Notes under the pieces: model-generated
Databases searched by the model: none
Told to the model about the DNA's origin: nothing
The model's input: the letters and a program-made list of their open reading frames with translations, nothing else
NCBI RefSeq assembly: GCF_031755915.1
Contig: NC_083379.1
Location: 21,648,001-21,712,000 of the forward strand
Direction: 5' to 3'
From: Ziziphus jujuba
Lineage: Eukaryota; Streptophyta; Magnoliopsida; Rosales; Rhamnaceae
DNA length: 64,000 nt
Part shown: in pieces, positions 12,923-24,347 of the stretch
How the letters are laid out: every line of letters starts with the position of its first letter
Numbering within the stretch: the first letter of the stretch is position 1
Position numbers and translations under genes: made by a program

Positions 12923-13404
12923 TATTTATTTAAGAAAGAAGGTACTTATAAGATTTCTGATATGTATATTTATTATAAATTTTTACTTTTCCAAAAAAAA
13001 TTAATGCATGTTCAATTTTTTTATAGGTCATTATTTATTTATTTTTCTAGGATATCTATTATATATATAAAATTTTCATTTTTTGTTTTTGAAAAATCAT
13101 ATTTTAGTTTTTTTTTTTTCAAACTTTTTAAAGATATAATAGTATTATTTAATTATTTTTATATTTAATTAAATTTTTATTTGAAACTTTTTGCACTTTA
13201 TACTCTAAATTATAGGAAATTGCATTTCGTACTCTCTCATTTTTTGCCCCATGTGCCAGTCATGTTACAAGTATGTTAAAAAGTTAACAAAACAAACAAA
13301 CAAACAAACAAAAAAAAAAAAACATGGTACAAGGTGCAAAGAAAAGTGAAATTTAATGTGTACAATGCCCCAAAAAAAAAAAAAAAATTAAGATGCAAAA
13401 TGCC
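12122..13404. mobile_element. Foldback/MITE-like element with long inverted arms
   Basis: A left arm (about 12127-12276) and right arm (about 13186-13404) are inverted copies. Both contain GTTAACTTTTTAA, then a segment with GCACATGGGGCAAAAA.TGAGAG, then GCAAT.CCTATA, and both end outward in GGCA(C/T)TTTGC. The interior holds two further diverged direct copies (about 12470-12650 and 12815-13030) sharing AAAATCTAAAA, ACTTGGAAA, AAATATGTTATTT and TAAGATTT. There is no coding region; the open frame at 12836-13168 is low-complexity. No clear target duplication was found. This looks like a non-autonomous DNA transposon with internal duplication. Confidence 0.7.
12742..12790. repeat. (TA)n(GA)n microsatellite
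   Basis: A run of TA dinucleotides passes directly into GA dinucleotides. A second TA run lies at 12883-12920. Both are inside the foldback element and would be length-variable. Confidence 0.9.
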
Positions 13405-13959
13405 AGAAAATATATAATTTAGAATCCATTGGTGTTAATATCCCGAAAATTTATTAACATGTTAATTTGTCAATTATAATTTATTTTTAATGTATCATAT
13501 TAATGTATATGTAAATTACGATACGGAAGCCTATTAAAGGCGAAACATTCTGATATTCCACATACCAATTTCTAATAACTCTTTATATTCTTAAAGTCTC
13601 TCAATATTATAGTTTTATTTTATTGGTTCTTTGGATGATGTGATATTTTGACATGGCTTCATCATCCAACTGTGAACATGCTCTTAGAGAATTTAGTTGC
13701 TAGCTTTGAAATCGTATTTTAAAATCTTTATAGACTGCAATAAGCTGTATGAGGAAGCTACAAAAATGAGGAAGCTACAAAAGCTTAGCAGCTTTAGATG
13801 TGCTTCACCAAACAAAGTTTGTTTTTCTATTCCTAGTCGTTTATTGTTATTATTATTATTTTTTTTTACAAATATATTATTTTCCTACTTTATATTTTAA
13901 CTATTTTAGAGTACTAAATACTTTATCAACTGTGACTTCTTTACATAGAGAGGCTAGTT

Positions 13960-14575
13960 GACAAGCCCCCCAAAGTGACAGAATATGCATTAATACAGAC
14001 ACTGCGTGTTCTACAGATAAATCAGCTATAGCATTCATAGCTAAAGATGTCAAAGGTAAGGTTCTGTTGCTTGCAGCTAAGCCCTTGCAACCGGTGAGAG
14101 CTGATATTGCTGAGCTCAAAGCTATTGAATGGGCTACAACTATAGCTGAGAAGTTTTCTTGGAAAGAGGTGGATTGGCACTGCGATGCTTAATCCATGGT
14201 TAACCAGTTGAAAGACTCTTCTAAGCCTTGCGAATGGGACTCATGGAATTTAGTTAAATCTCTCAAAGCTAAACTGAAAGGTAACAATTGGACAGATTCT
14301 TGGATCCCAAGACAGGCTAACAAATGTGCTGACCTAGCCGCCAAGGTAGCCTTGAAGGACGATGCACAACCTTATTTTGTTCCAATGTCAATATATGTAA
14401 CTGCCCAGACATTATCTAGAACAAAATCCTCATAGAGGAAAGGGCTGCTGTACCATGGGGTAAACCGGTTGTTTCTGGTTTCCCTTTCCCCTTTTGTGCT
14501 TAATGCAGTTTACATTACCACCCCACCCCCCAAAAAAAGAAAAAAAGAAAAAAAAAGAAAAGAAAACTATTTATA
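13960..14575 (+). pseudogene. LINE 3' end: RNase H-like domain and A-rich tail
   Basis: One plus-strand frame from about 13962 to 14434 encodes an RNase H fold of the type found at the C-terminus of plant non-LTR reverse transcriptases. INTDTACST carries the first catalytic Asp (from 13989). ADIAELKAIEWATT carries the Glu (about 14104-14145). WHCDA carries the second Asp (about 14176-14190). SWIPRQANKCADLAAKVAL is the C-terminal helix (about 14298-14355). A single TAA at 14190 interrupts the frame right after CDA, so the domain is broken once only. An A-rich stretch at 14527-14573 fits a LINE poly(A) end. The upstream RT is absent, as expected for 5' truncation. A stand-alone RNase H-like pseudogene is the alternative. 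Confidence 0.8.
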
Positions 14576-14709
14576 TTTCACAAAGTGTCCTAGGGGCGAG
14601 CGTATGATAAAGCATGTAAAGTAGTTCATCTAGTTTAGTAACGAAGTTTCTTGCTTAGGAGATAGACTTTACTATGCTGAAATTCTAAGAGTTCAAGGCT
14701 AAATGTTCT

Positions 14710-14812
14710 AAAAAGGTCCTTGAGAGTTACCTTTAAATATGGTAAGTGGTTTTCCCTCAAAAAGGTTCATGAGAGTTGCCTTTAAATATGGATGAGTGGG
14801 TTTCCCTCTAAT
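14710..14812. repeat. 49-bp tandem duplication
   Basis: AAAAAGGT..(T/A)TGAGAGTT(A/G)CC followed by TTTAAATATGG occurs at 14710 and again at 14759. Each copy is followed by a GTGG(G)TTTTCCCTC-like phrase. Confidence 0.8.
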
Positions 14813-15429
14813 CCAAGAAAAAGAGCTTTGTTGAAAAAAATAAAAGAGAAAAGTTTGTCATGTTGGTGGTTAAAGAGGTATAGGATGAAAGACAAGATCC
14901 GCTTAATAAATTCTTTATAGATGTTTCCCTCTTTGTAAATTCCTCATGGATGTTACCCTCTTCACTTACGATGTCATGTATTTGTACATAAATCTTGGCC
15001 AGTATTTTTATATGCAAACTTTGCAGTGCATGAAGGTTGCCTTCTCTGTACATGTGGAGAAAGACTGGAAAGCCAACCATACAGTGGTAAGGAGATTGTC
15101 GAGTTCGATTGGTGATAAAAGGTAGTGTTGAAAACGTTGAAGCCTTAGTAGGATCAATGAGGATTGTTATATCAGTGAACATAAAGATGGTGACGCTTTT
15201 AATGGCATGTATAAGAAAATGTAGTATAGAAATAAATAGGGTTTTGGATAGCATGAAAACTGAAAATATAGATGAAAATGAAGAAACAAAGAACATCCTT
15301 GCCATGGGGCAAAAGTAACTAAACTCACCATAATGCCTTACTGTACCTTTTCTATTCCATCATGATATTGGTTGCATTGCCTGTGAAGACACAAATAATG
15401 GCTAGCCAAAGGATGGCACTTCGTGTTGT
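14813..15429. other. No supported gene
   Basis: Overlapping open frames exist on both strands (165 codons on minus at 15305-14808, 69 codons on plus at 15109-15318). Neither shows a recognisable domain or splice context. I treat them as chance frames in moderately AT-rich DNA. Confidence 0.4.
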
Positions 15430-16420
15430 CATATCGTGTTCATGTGAACCATTTAGTAATCGTGTCGAAATTACTCAACTAGTATCAATACATTTATTAA
15501 TCATGTTAGAAATCTTCAACCCAAATACGTCCATTTAATAAACATATAACTTGAAACGACTTGTATAATCTGTTTATTAAATGAGTCAATTTAGGTTAAC
15601 ACGATCCATTTACATGAAATTGACTCATTTATACAAAATTGATCCGCTTACACGAAATTTATCCAATTAAATAAATTACATTGTTTAAATTGATTATTTC
15701 ATATAAAATAAAAATAATTTTAGCATTAACTAATCCAAAATTAAAATATATATGTTAAACTATTATATAAGATTATTATATTATTATATTATAATAATCT
15801 TATATAATAGTTAAATATATATATATATATATATATAGATAATAAACCTAATACTACATTTATGAAAATAATATAAAAGAACTTTATTAATAATCATGTT
15901 TTTAATTTTCTACATCTCCAATACTTTTAGGCATATTAATTTTTATTTTTTTGATGTCCATAAATCCATATATATATATATATATTATAATATTATATTT
16001 AGGTAAATAAATATTATTTTTAATATTTTCCATTTTTTATTTAATAAAAAAATTAATAATACAACTTTAAATAGCGTTGTAATTTAATAATAAAAAAGTA
16101 TTAGTTAAAATTTTATTAATGGTAAATTTAACATATTAAAGTTATAATTTAAACGGATTATAATTGTGTCGGATTGGATTGATATATTAATTAACATGTT
16201 TAGTTAAGCGGATCAATTTGAATCAATTTTGAGTTAAATGGGTTAATCCAAAATAGACACGTTTAATTAAACATGTAAGTTTGTCAATTCGAAATAGAAA
16301 TATTTAATTAAATAGATCAATTTATCAATCCTAAATTAACACATTTAATAATCATATTGAACGGGTTGAACCGAATTTAACCTGAATCCATTTATAATAA
16401 ACTAAAATCTGTTAACTTCG
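15430..16420. repeat. AT-rich repeat region with near-perfect palindrome
   Basis: The outer parts (15430-15660 and 16150-16400) are rich in short phrases such as AATCATGTTAGAA, GTTAACACGATCC, TTGTGTCGGATTGG and AACGGGTTGAACCG, a wording common in dispersed plant repeats. At 15758-15780 and 15790-15812 a 23-bp arm and its exact reverse complement flank a 9-bp spacer. TA microsatellites follow at about 15817-15838 and 15968-15985. No gene is seen. Confidence 0.6.
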
Positions 16421-16459
16421 TAGTACTTTTGAATTGTATCACTGTATTATAACTTAAAT

Positions 16460-16740
16460 TGCCACCTCTAAGCCAAGATGGCTAGAGTATAAATTTAATC
16501 ATGGCAAACCATCTGTACGCCAAGATGAAAAATTGCAAGTTGACAAGCCGCATGATATTGATATTTATTTTATTCGTGCGAGTAAAGATCTTGCTCTGAA
16601 CATAATATATATGTTAACTAAGATGAAAAATTGCAAGTTGACAAGGCTCCTGACATTGATATTTATTTTATTCGTGCGAATAAAGATCTTGCTCTGAACA
16701 TAATGTATATGTTAGCGGATGCAGAAGCTGTGTTAAAATG
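16460..16740 (+). pseudogene. Unidentified exon-like fragment with 98-bp duplication
   Basis: A plus-strand frame from about 16470 reads as ordinary protein: WLEYKFNHGKPSVRQDEK, then LQVDKPHDIDIYFIRASKDLALN. Starting at about 16620 the last 98 bp are repeated almost exactly, with the variant IDIYFIRANKDLALNIMYM continuing into LADAEAV. The period is not a multiple of three, so the duplication breaks the frame. I do not recognise the protein. It lies about 560 bp beyond the GRXS17 stop codon and on the opposite strand. It looks like a captured or degenerated exon, since no flanking exons were found. The open frame continuing to 16906 is probably intron-like read-through. Confidence 0.45.
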
Positions 16741-17056
16741 TTTGGTTATTTATTTTTTATATTCAGTTTTGCATTTTTGCTTTCTTAATTCCTTACAAGT
16801 ATACGCAGTGAAACTCAATGTTCTTTCAATCCTTGTTATCAAATTACCAAATCATCAATCCGTGTTATCAAATTCTCAAATCACTATTCCGATAAATTTT
16901 AGGTAAGACAGATTCTTAACAAAGGTTACCGTTTTGGAAAACAAGACCTACAATGAATAATCAAACCTAGTAAAATTAAAAAGAGCCAAATGCAACTTAG
17001 CATCTAAATGGGGCAAAATCCAATTCATACTTTCTTGAATGATTTGCATAACAGAA

Positions 17057-17124
17057 AAAGAACCAAAAGGAAAAATATAAAAACCATCAAAGAACCAAAA
17101 GGAAAAATGTAAAAACCATCAAAC
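17057..17124. repeat. Short direct repeat in GRXS17 3' flank
   Basis: AGAACCAAAAGGAAAAAT followed by (A/G)TAAAAACCATCAAA occurs twice in a row. It lies downstream of the GRXS17 stop codon, probably within or just beyond the 3' untranslated region. Confidence 0.7.
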
Positions 17125-17297
17125 AGTGTAGTACATATATAACGTTTTGTCTGCAGACCTTTATCATACTAAAAGCTGTATCAAGTTGCTAAAATACTAT
17201 TCTAAAGCAAACATTTGGAACATGTATAATGTCAATAGACATTCCAACACTAAATATGAAAATGAGCTCCAGAATTTCTGACAAAATAGTAAATGTT

Positions 17298-19636
17298 TTA
17301 CTCTGACAGGGTAGATTTAAGTTCACCGTTGCTTTTCAACTCCAAAACGATATCACAACCTCCTATCAGCTCCCCTTTGTAGTAAAGCTGAGGAAAGGTT
17401 GGCCAGTTGGAGAAGACTTTAAGCCCCTGCCTCACTTCCTCATCAGTCAAAATATCAAAGGACCCAAAATTCAAACCCTCCTCTCTAAGGGCATTAACAA
17501 CTTTGGAACTGAAACCACATCTAGGAGCGTCTGGTGTACCTTTCATGAAGAGCATTACAGGCGAAGAAATAATCAATTTCCTCAAACGATCTTCAAGAGT
17601 TTCTTTCTGAATAATCCCTTTCTCAGTTAAAACCTTGCCAAGTTCCCCACTTTTTTGCATCTCCAGTACAATGTCTGATCCACCAATTAGTTCACCCTTA
17701 ATATATAGCTGGGGATAACTGGACCAGTTGGAATAAACCTTGAGCCCCTGACGGACTTCCTCGTCAGAAAGAATGTCATAACTATCAAAATCAACCTTTT
17801 CCTGCCTAAGGATTTCAACTACCTTCTGGCTAAACCCACACTTTGGTTCATCTGGTTTTCCCTTCATAAATAGCATAACTGGGTTTGTATTAATTAGGCT
17901 TGCAAGTCGAGAGGTTAGACTTGCACTCAAGCCATTAGTTTCTGAGATACCACCCTTTCCACTTCCAACTTCAGCGACTTTTGCTTGTTCAGGCTCACTT
18001 GGATTAATTCCATGGTCTATAAAAACTTCTTTTAATTCACCGCTCTCATGCATTGCAATTGCTATGTCACACCCACCAAGAAGCTCCCCTTTGCAATAGA
18101 GCTGAGGAAAGGTTGGCCAGTTAGAATACTTCTTTAACCCCTCACGAACTTCATTGTCCAATAGGATATCAAAACTACCAAATTTGACCTTTTCTTCCTT
18201 CAAAATATCAACAACTTTTCTGCTAAATCCACACCTAGGCTCTTCAGGGTTTCCTTTCATAAACAGCATTATTGGATGAGAATCAATCAGCTCTTGCAAT
18301 CGCTTTTTCAATGCACTGGTAAGGCCAGTTTGGACTTTGTTTTCCACTTGGGAAGATCCATTTTCTTTTGCCAACTCTTTAACTGTCTCAAGGATCGTGG
18401 GTCCTGCAGCCATACCAAGGCTGGCAGGAGCAGCAGGTTCTCCAGCATGAATTGACCCAGCAACTTTGGCAACCTTATTGGCCAAACTAGATGGATCTGC
18501 CCCCTCCAATGTATCGACAGTCTTACCATCCTGACAAAAAAGAATGCATGTGGCTAAGCTAACATCAAATAAAAATAAAGGCTTATCAACTGCAGAATCT
18601 ATTTCTCAGCAAAATGAAATAGTGAAGCAGCTCAGTAGCTATAAGGCAGCAAAATTAACAAAAACTCTATAATCCCCATTACATTTTTTCCCTAATAAAC
18701 AATAAAGTCACTTTAGTGTCATAATTTGAAGCCCTCCATTTCAGTTAACATTAAAGGCAAGGCAAAACTGAGTGATACAGGTTCAAGTATCCGTACATCA
18801 GGAGCCTACTTGGATATCAAAGAGGCTCTATTACTTTACTGTTTGCCATATTATAGAGAATGATATTCATAGCTGATTACTTCATTAAAGGTGTAATAAG
18901 ACATTGCATATTTGCTGGACTAAGGGTATAGTCTAGGGCCCTTAGACCTATGCATCTTATAGTGAATTCTTATGTTACTGAGATTTGTTGCAGTTTTTTT
19001 GCCTTGCATTGGAGTCCAGGGTATTCAATATATGCTATGTGATCTGTTCTTCCAACAAAGGACCAAAACTATTAAGCAATTATGCTCTTTGAACATCGTA
19101 AAAACTACATTAACATCATTCAACCCCCTCAATCTTGGACCCAATGTCCGCAAGGCCTTAATTAAATTTGCATAGCTTGTAGAGCAACCATCTCTTCTAT
19201 GTGACTGATACCTATATGGCAATTCTATTTATAACTTTTTCCACAAATGTTTATGACTGCTTACGCTTGGTCAACTCAATCCATATAATTAAGGCGACAA
19301 GATAAATTTTGAGGTTTCTACTACATGATCCTGACTCCTGAGATAGTCTGCAAATAATAAGCTATAGTAAAACCATATCATCTCCCTCCCTACTCCATAA
19401 ATTAGGGAAAACCTCTCTACCAGAACCAGGGATCTCTAACAGAAATCTTTCTTCATTGTAAATTTGTAATAAAAGCAATGAGTATATAGTCTAAGCATAC
19501 TAAGAATAGCTGTCTCCATCTTAATTCTTCACTAAATACTTGGTGATTAGCTACAACCTTGTTTTAGGATAAATATAATATAAGCTCATAGCTTAAGCCA
19601 TTAAGCTATGGGCAAAGAAAACATGAAAGAAAACTC

Positions 19637-19685
<49 letters not shown>

Positions 19686-20754
19686 CGTGAACCTTTTTCC
19701 AAGTAACAATTCTGATAATGACCTCATGACATTGAGCCTAGGTGCATGCATAATGGAGAAGTTTCCAGAATTGTCTTATATATAGTTAACTATTCTCCAA
19801 AGAGTAAATCAACTAAGAAATGTTACTTAAGCAATAATACCACATGTTTACGTCATTATCTATGTAATCATCCAGAATATTACCCTTCCCCCAAACAAAA
19901 ATGTACATAAATCATCCTATTTTCAAACAGACAAATTGTATATACAAAAATCTTCACAAACCAGTGATCCCTACTTAAAATATGCTTACAATTTCAGTTT
20001 ATCATCTTTAAGAGGCAAGTTGATTCTACCAATGTACAATCATTGTAAGAAAGATGAGGAACTTTTTAAAAACAAAACGTCATCACAAACATCCATTTAT
20101 GTGAAATAAACAGGTTGCCACTGCTATCATTGCATACTCCTCCTAAGCAATTCCACTCTTTTGACTTTTTTTGGTTTTGGGGTCCAAGTTTCTACTGCAA
20201 ACTAAACGATTCAAACAACGTAGAGCTATATCAATAAATTTTCACCCTTTTCATTTTGCTTCAAAATTCTTAGCCTTACTATAGCATTTGAAAGCTACAA
20301 TCTTTATGCACTTATAATTTATTAGAAAAATAATGCTAACAACTAGCGAAAATTAATTAAAAAAAAAAAAAAAAATCCACCACAATCATACCTTGGAGAA
20401 GATAAAGTAGGGTACGGCAGAAACCGAATAAGCCTCCGATATCTCAGGCTGTTCTTCAGCCTCAACCTATAACAACCAAACATATACCAATTCAGAAAGT
20501 TGAAAACAAACAAAAAGTACAAACAGAGAAAACCCAACAGGGAAAATGTAAAGAAAGACATACAAACTGAAAGAAATACGAACCCTTAAGAAATGGGCAT
20601 GAGGGAAATCGGTGGAGAGATGGGCAAAGACTTGGTCCATATGCTTAGAAGCTTCACACCAGGAGGCCCAGAAATGCACGATGACCAGTGCTCCACTCCG
20701 GACAACGTTGTCCAACTCTCCTTTGGACTGAACATCCTTTACCGATCCACCCAT
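17298..20754 (-). CDS. GRXS17: Monothiol glutaredoxin S17 (three exons)
   Basis: Predicted 492-residue protein from exons 20754-20584, 20466-20392 and 18530-17298. The introns (117 bp and 1,861 bp) have GT/AG ends and the frame joins exactly. GRXS17 is a plant cytosolic/nuclear [2Fe-2S]-binding monothiol glutaredoxin linked to redox control, iron-sulfur metabolism, heat tolerance and meristem function. Domains: an N-terminal thioredoxin-like domain (about 1-105) with WASWC at residues 29-33, then three glutaredoxin domains. Each glutaredoxin domain has a CGFS site (Cys at about 182, 313 and 420), a W(P/S)(T/S)(F/Y)PQLY motif and a GG(C/S)DI glutathione-site motif. Length matches the Arabidopsis protein (488). 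No stop, frameshift or lost cysteine was found, so the gene looks intact. The start is the first Met before GGSVKDVQSK. Confidence 0.96.
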
Positions 20755-21240
20755 TTTAAAATATGGTTCTCTAAAACCCACAAAAATAATCAGACACACC
20801 GACTGAAAAACCGGAGGAAGATTCAAAAACAAAAACACATAATAAAAACTAAAATTAAATAGAAATGAAAATAAAAATAAAATAAAGTTTTTTGTTTTGA
20901 AGCAGAGAAGAGATTGATCGACAGAGAAGGAAAATGAAAAAACAAAAAAACAAAAGTCGGTATTATAAATTAACAATACACAAATCAAAGTTATGTTTCA
21001 AATTTCAAACAAATAAATTTACTCAATCTTCACTCCACAATTATTCAACTTAATATTTTTAGATCTATAAATGTAAACTTTTAAAATTGAGTTTCGTTTA
21101 AAAACAAAAAAAAAAAAAAAACATCAGCGAAAGAGAGAACCTGAACGTTGCCGGAGGAAGACAACGACGATCTTCCTTCTTCGCTTGCAGTCTCGTGTCT
21201 CGAGGTTAGGTTATGTCGGGCCTTTTGTCCCTGAGGAGGG
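20755..21240 (-). promoter_or_regulatory. GRXS17 5' leader with likely intron, and promoter-proximal region
   Basis: On the minus strand a GC-richer stretch at about 21230-21141 ends in AACGTTCAG followed by GTTCTC, a plausible splice donor. Sixteen bases upstream of the start codon, TTTTAG then AGAACCATATTTTAAA looks like a splice acceptor plus the last part of the leader (about 20770). The simplest model is one noncoding first exon and a 5' UTR intron of about 370 bp. This is inference from splice-like motifs and base composition only. Confidence 0.45.
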
Positions 21241-23539
21241 ATAAAGTGTGCAACCTTGTCGCAAACTCCCTTTCTTTTTCAATGCCTTTTATCGGGGTAT
21301 TAGCGCATGGACTGGGCAAGGAAATTAAATATGAGTCTGTTAAATGACAGGGTTTGTCTTTTTTCAAAAAAATTTTTTAAAATGTTCAAATATAAATTTA
21401 ATAAAATATCAAAAAAAAATTTAAAAACGTATTTTTTTAATAAATTATTTAAATATAAATTATTTATTTTTTTATTATTTATATAATTCGAATTTGTATT
21501 TTTATGGATACAAATAAAAATATTCTACCATTGAAATTAATTTATTTTATCATTTTAAAAAATATATTTAAATATAAATTTAATAAAATATCAAAAATTA
21601 AATCAATGAAATTGAAATTTATTATTTAAAAATTATAATTTTAAATTTTATATTTAATTCAATTTAAATATTAAAAAACATGAAAATCTTATATTAGACC
21701 CCAAACACATTATTTAATATATCGCAAACAAGCTTTGTCCATAAATACATAAACAAAATTTTTCAATTTTTAATTAAAAGTATAATTTTTTAATATATAT
21801 ATATATATATATATATTATTTTCTAATAGCAGATATGAGTAGGTTACCAATTAAAACAATTTTAAAAATAATAACAATAATTAAATTGACTTTTTTTTTG
21901 TGTTTTTTTTTTATCATGATGATTAAACCGGCTTAGTTTTAACATATGTAAACCATAAAAATAAAATATATATTCATATATATATATATATATATATTGT
22001 ATGGGCCAACAATGATGTTGAGTTTTCTTTCTGGGGGTATTAGGATTTATGACCCTTGATGGACATATGCCTTTATCTATTTACAAGGTGTGAAATTCCC
22101 TTTACATCTTTACCCTTTTAATTTTGTAAAGCCTGAAATTATTTATCTTCCGTCTTTCCCTTTTGCACACCTCTAGTATAGATGCCTAATAGTATTGCTT
22201 ATCCAATACTTAGTTTTGTAATTAATTTTTTTAATTTTTATCTCTCTTTGTATCGTGACACATGAAATTAAATCCCCTATAGGTTGTTTGTTCCTCCATA
22301 TGCAATCATGATTGATTTTAATGATTTTTTTTTTTATCTCTTTATATTTGCAGTATTTTTAGATTGGGCGCTAGTAGAAAAACAAATAGAAAAGAAAAAA
22401 TTGATGAAAACCATGAAATCTAAATCCAAACGTGTGGAATATGGATGTTGATGACGACCCAATAATATCTCGATTTCTTAAAATCCATATCCTATGTCAA
22501 AATTGAGAAATATTGTACTATTAATATGAGGATAAGTTAAGATCTCTTGAAAAACAATGTGAATTCTTTTTTATCCAAGAATCTCGATTTGATATAGAGA
22601 TACTTTTTAAATATATTTTGGATAATTGTAATTACTATATCTACAATTTTACCAATTATAATAAATCAATATAGTAAACAAAATCACATAAAAAACATAG
22701 AAAATCACATTAAAAAACATAATTTCAATGATGACATCGGACATATACAAAATTCGCTTAATTAAAACAAAATACATATTAAATGTTCAATACGCAATGG
22801 AACAAATCATAGCATGCAGCTAAGTTGGATATAGTTACACAAGTAATTACATTCATCCATGTGTAGTTATATACAACAAGCTCCACCAGTAATGGATTGG
22901 ACTTCTTTAGAATGTTATGTCAATCACCAACACTTGATATTCGTAATTATCACAGTGAAAGTTTGAAAATCCTTGCAGTTTTTTAGGCAAATGGTATTCA
23001 TATTAAGACACTTGAATACCAAATGCTTGATTTGTGACTTAGCCTCATCCACTGCCAATGATTCTAACATTTTACATTCAAATATAAAAGCATGAAAAAA
23101 GTAAGTGATAGGTCACTACTAGAGGTACCAAAAAGCAAGGTTGAAAGGTGCGGCAGTGAGATTTAAATGCAGGTGCTTTGATTGCCTTTTGAAGGCATAT
23201 GAGAGTATCTAGTGAACATTCAGGTGAAATTAAATACCTTGTAGAGGAGCCTTAAATGCAAATCAATCTATCATTTGATCACCCATTTAATGGTTGTTGA
23301 TTGAATAGATAACATGATCAAGAAATGCTTTGAAAGATGGATGAAGAGTTGAGGAAGACCTTAGATTCAAACAGGAACGATGGAAATCTTTTTCCTACAA
23401 TGAAGAAATGTGTGAATAGAATTGTTATCTTAGCATTAGTTTGTAAGGGAATTTGAGCCATAATCAAATGTAGTATATGCAACACCCTGCTTATACTGGT
23501 AGACCTATCACTCTCTGTTGATATTGTCTCCAATTTAGT
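21241..23539. other. AT-rich intergenic DNA
   Basis: Upstream intergenic region of GRXS17. It contains poly-A/T runs, TA microsatellites at about 21790-21816 and 21978-21998, and no credible coding frame on either strand. Confidence 0.5.
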
Positions 23540-23845
23540 CACGGCACTCAATATGACTTTTTTTATTCAGAGCACTTGATATGGGATTTTTATTTAAAGC
23601 TTTCCAAAAGGTCATCCATCCTAGGATCGCTCTCGCCTAAGCATAATTTAGCCATTGCAGTCAGTATGGAGCTTTTTGTTCAAAGCACTCTTGTTTGAGC
23701 AAAATTTAGTCATCACACTTGGTATGGATTTTTGGTTCAAAGCACTCTTGCTTGAGCACAATTTAGCCATGGCATTTAATATGGTTTTTTTTTTTTTTTT
23801 TTTGTTCAAATCGCTTGGTATGGGGTTTTTAATTCAAAACATCAT
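23540..23845 (-). repeat. Tandem array of short 5S-derived units
   Basis: Four to five units of about 55-65 bp follow one another. Each has a version of GGTATGGA.TTTTTGTTCAAAGC, ACTCTTG(T/C)TTGAGCA and AATTTAGCCAT. One unit (23590-23650) has the full C-box-like phrase CATCCTAGGAT followed by CGCTCTCGCC, the reverse complement of plant 5S rRNA. The array adjoins the Cassandra-like element to the right and seems to have grown from its LTR end. Confidence 0.65.
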
Positions 23846-24347
23846 AGGAGGCCATCCATCCTAGGATTGCTCTCGCCTGAGCATGGTTAACTTCATAGTT
23901 CTTTTGAACCTTAAAGCCAACCACTTTGAAAAGACCTTAGAGTTATGAGAGTGACTATTATTATATTTGAATCATTCTCTTATCTATACCCAAATAATAC
24001 GGGATTGGACACCAAATAGTTTGCAAGTGTCCCATACCCACCTACATTGATTGTCACAATCCACTCGCTTTGGGGACCAGTGTCCTCACTGGCACACTTA
24101 TAGCTGGATACAAGATATGATACCAATTGTAACATTTTTCAAAACTTGCCAAGAGGTCACCCATACTAGGATTGTTTTCGTTTGAGCACGCTTAACTTTA
24201 GGGTTCTTTCAAACCTTGAAACCAGCCGTTCTGAAAATGCCTTGGTGTAATGTGACTATTATTGCATTTGAATCATTCTCTTATCAAGATCGAATGATGT
24301 GGGATTGCACACCAGGCTGTCTGCACCTGCTCACATTGATCATCATA
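23840..24347 (-). mobile_element. Cassandra-type TRIM with 5S rRNA-like LTRs
   Basis: On the minus strand: a 5' LTR at 24347-24128 (TATGATGATC..TGTTACA, the first bases apparently mutated from TGTGAC); a two-base gap; a primer-binding site TGGTATCATATC at 24125-24114, close to the initiator-Met type TGGTATCAGAGC; a 69-bp internal region ending in a purine-rich AAAGCGAGTGGA; and a 3' LTR from TGTGACAATC at 24058 to about 23845. Both LTRs contain a plant 5S rRNA-like core: AGTTAAGCGTGCTC, then CTAGTATGGGTGACCTC in the first and CTAGGATGGATGGCCTC in the second. Size, layout, PBS and 5S content are diagnostic of Cassandra. These elements encode no protein and depend on other retroelements. The two LTRs are clearly diverged, so the copy is old. 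Confidence 0.85.

Noticed and set aside
12836..13168. 110-codon ORF rich in Ile, Tyr and Phe
   Set aside because: It is a translation of TA and T runs inside a foldback element.
14808..15305. 165-codon minus-strand ORF
   Set aside because: No domain, odd composition, fully overlapped by another open frame on the plus strand, and no splice or promoter context.
20467..20988. 173-codon minus-strand ORF as a separate thioredoxin-like gene
   Set aside because: It is GRXS17 exon 1 read on into the leader upstream and into intron 1 downstream. The splice sites and exon 2 continue the glutaredoxin frame.
23840..24347. Functional 5S rRNA gene
   Set aside because: The 5S-like parts are incomplete and carry several changes in the A-box and C-box regions. 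They are embedded in an LTR layout with PBS and purine tract.
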